Translations under genes and position numbers: made by a program
From: an uncultured Lachnospiraceae bacterium
Lineage (GTDB): Bacteria; Bacillota; Clostridia; Lachnospirales; Lachnospiraceae
Assembly (NCBI GenBank): GCA_947653315.1
Contig: CANTGP010000024.1
Coordinates: 1 to 14,889, forward strand
DNA length: 14,889 nt
Direction of reading: 5' to 3'
Notes under the pieces: generated by a model
Seen by the model: only the letters and a program-made list of their open reading frames with translations
Databases searched by the model: none
What the model was told of the DNA's origin: nothing
Shown here: positions 14,614-14,889 of the stretch, in pieces
How the letters are laid out: every line of letters starts with the position of its first letter
Position numbering within the stretch: position 1 is the first letter of the stretch

Positions 14614-14889
14614 TCAGTCTCTCTCCTCCGATACGAGCTCATATATTTTTTCGCGTACATTTTTTGTTACTACTTTTACATCCTCTGACGCTGATGCAAT
14701 TCCGTATGTTGAAGCGACCAAATTTTGGATTCGTCCGTCTACTTCTTCCACAATCTGAAATAATTCGTCCGTCTTCTCATGCAATGTGTCAATCGAAACC
14801 CCAATATCCGTCTTTGTCTGATCGCTCTTACTCACCGTATCTTTGGAATTTTTAGCAAGCACATTGATCTGCTCCGCAACCACGGCAAA
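14614..14889 (-). CDS. Methyl-accepting chemotaxis protein, C-terminal fragment (cut by the window edge)
   Basis: The last 91 residues of a chemoreceptor signalling domain. The visible part begins FAVVAEQINVLAKNSK, matching the segment just after the hairpin tip ([16 protein letters not shown] in the neighbouring MCP), then continues as a heptad-rich coiled coil to EKIYELVSEERD. The N-terminal sensor, any membrane segments and the tip lie beyond the window. The tail after the tip is about 90 residues, shorter than in the complete MCP next door, and no CheR-docking pentapeptide is seen. The sequence differs from the neighbour, so this is not a recent duplicate. Confidence 0.88.
   Translation of the reverse strand, partial: FAVVAEQINVLAKNSKDTVSKSDQTKTDIGVSIDTLHEKTDELFQIVEEVDGRIQNLVASTYGIASASEDVKVVTKNVREKIYELVSEERD

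Overview
The window looks like chromosomal DNA from a Clostridia-class Firmicute, most likely a Lachnospiraceae gut anaerobe. The signs are near-consensus sigma-A promoters, strong AGGAGG-type ribosome binding sites, Fe-S type PurF, a CUT1 sugar transporter with a lipoprotein binding protein and no dedicated ATPase, dCache chemoreceptors, and a very large protein of a kind I associate with Lachnospiraceae. The taxonomic call is inference. Every gene I accept lies on the minus strand, so the window reads from right to left. Both ends cut through genes.

Reading in the direction of transcription: (1) 14889-14614 is the C-terminal end of a methyl-accepting chemotaxis protein (MCP) with its terminator. 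(2) 14283-8607 holds a complete dCache/HAMP MCP followed, with no terminator between, by a 1192-residue protein of unknown function. (3) 8579-3241 is a purine operon with a near-consensus promoter (TTGACT-17-TATACT), genes purC, purF, purB and a second PurF-like gene, and a strong terminator. (4) 3062-1 is a sugar ABC transporter operon: promoter, a roughly 200-nt leader full of 12-bp tandem repeats, a lipoprotein binding protein, an intercistronic hairpin, and two permeases, the second cut by the window edge.

The purine genes cover the first step of the de novo pathway (PurF: PRPP plus glutamine to phosphoribosylamine) and two later steps (PurC: SAICAR synthesis; PurB: SAICAR and adenylosuccinate cleavage). 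The remaining pur genes are not here. The most striking element is the last gene of this operon. It keeps the PRPP loop and the four Fe-S cysteines of PurF, but the catalytic N-terminal cysteine and the glutamine-binding motifs are gone, so it should be unable to hydrolyse glutamine. It sits two genes downstream of an intact PurF.

Other points of note are a 33-bp inverted segment between 9-bp inverted repeats inside the permease gene at the left edge (either a natural microinversion or a contig-end artefact), a 15-bp tandem repeat inside the PurF propeptide, and several tandem arrays with 12-, 15- or 16-bp periods. I see no mobile element, CRISPR array, tRNA or rRNA.
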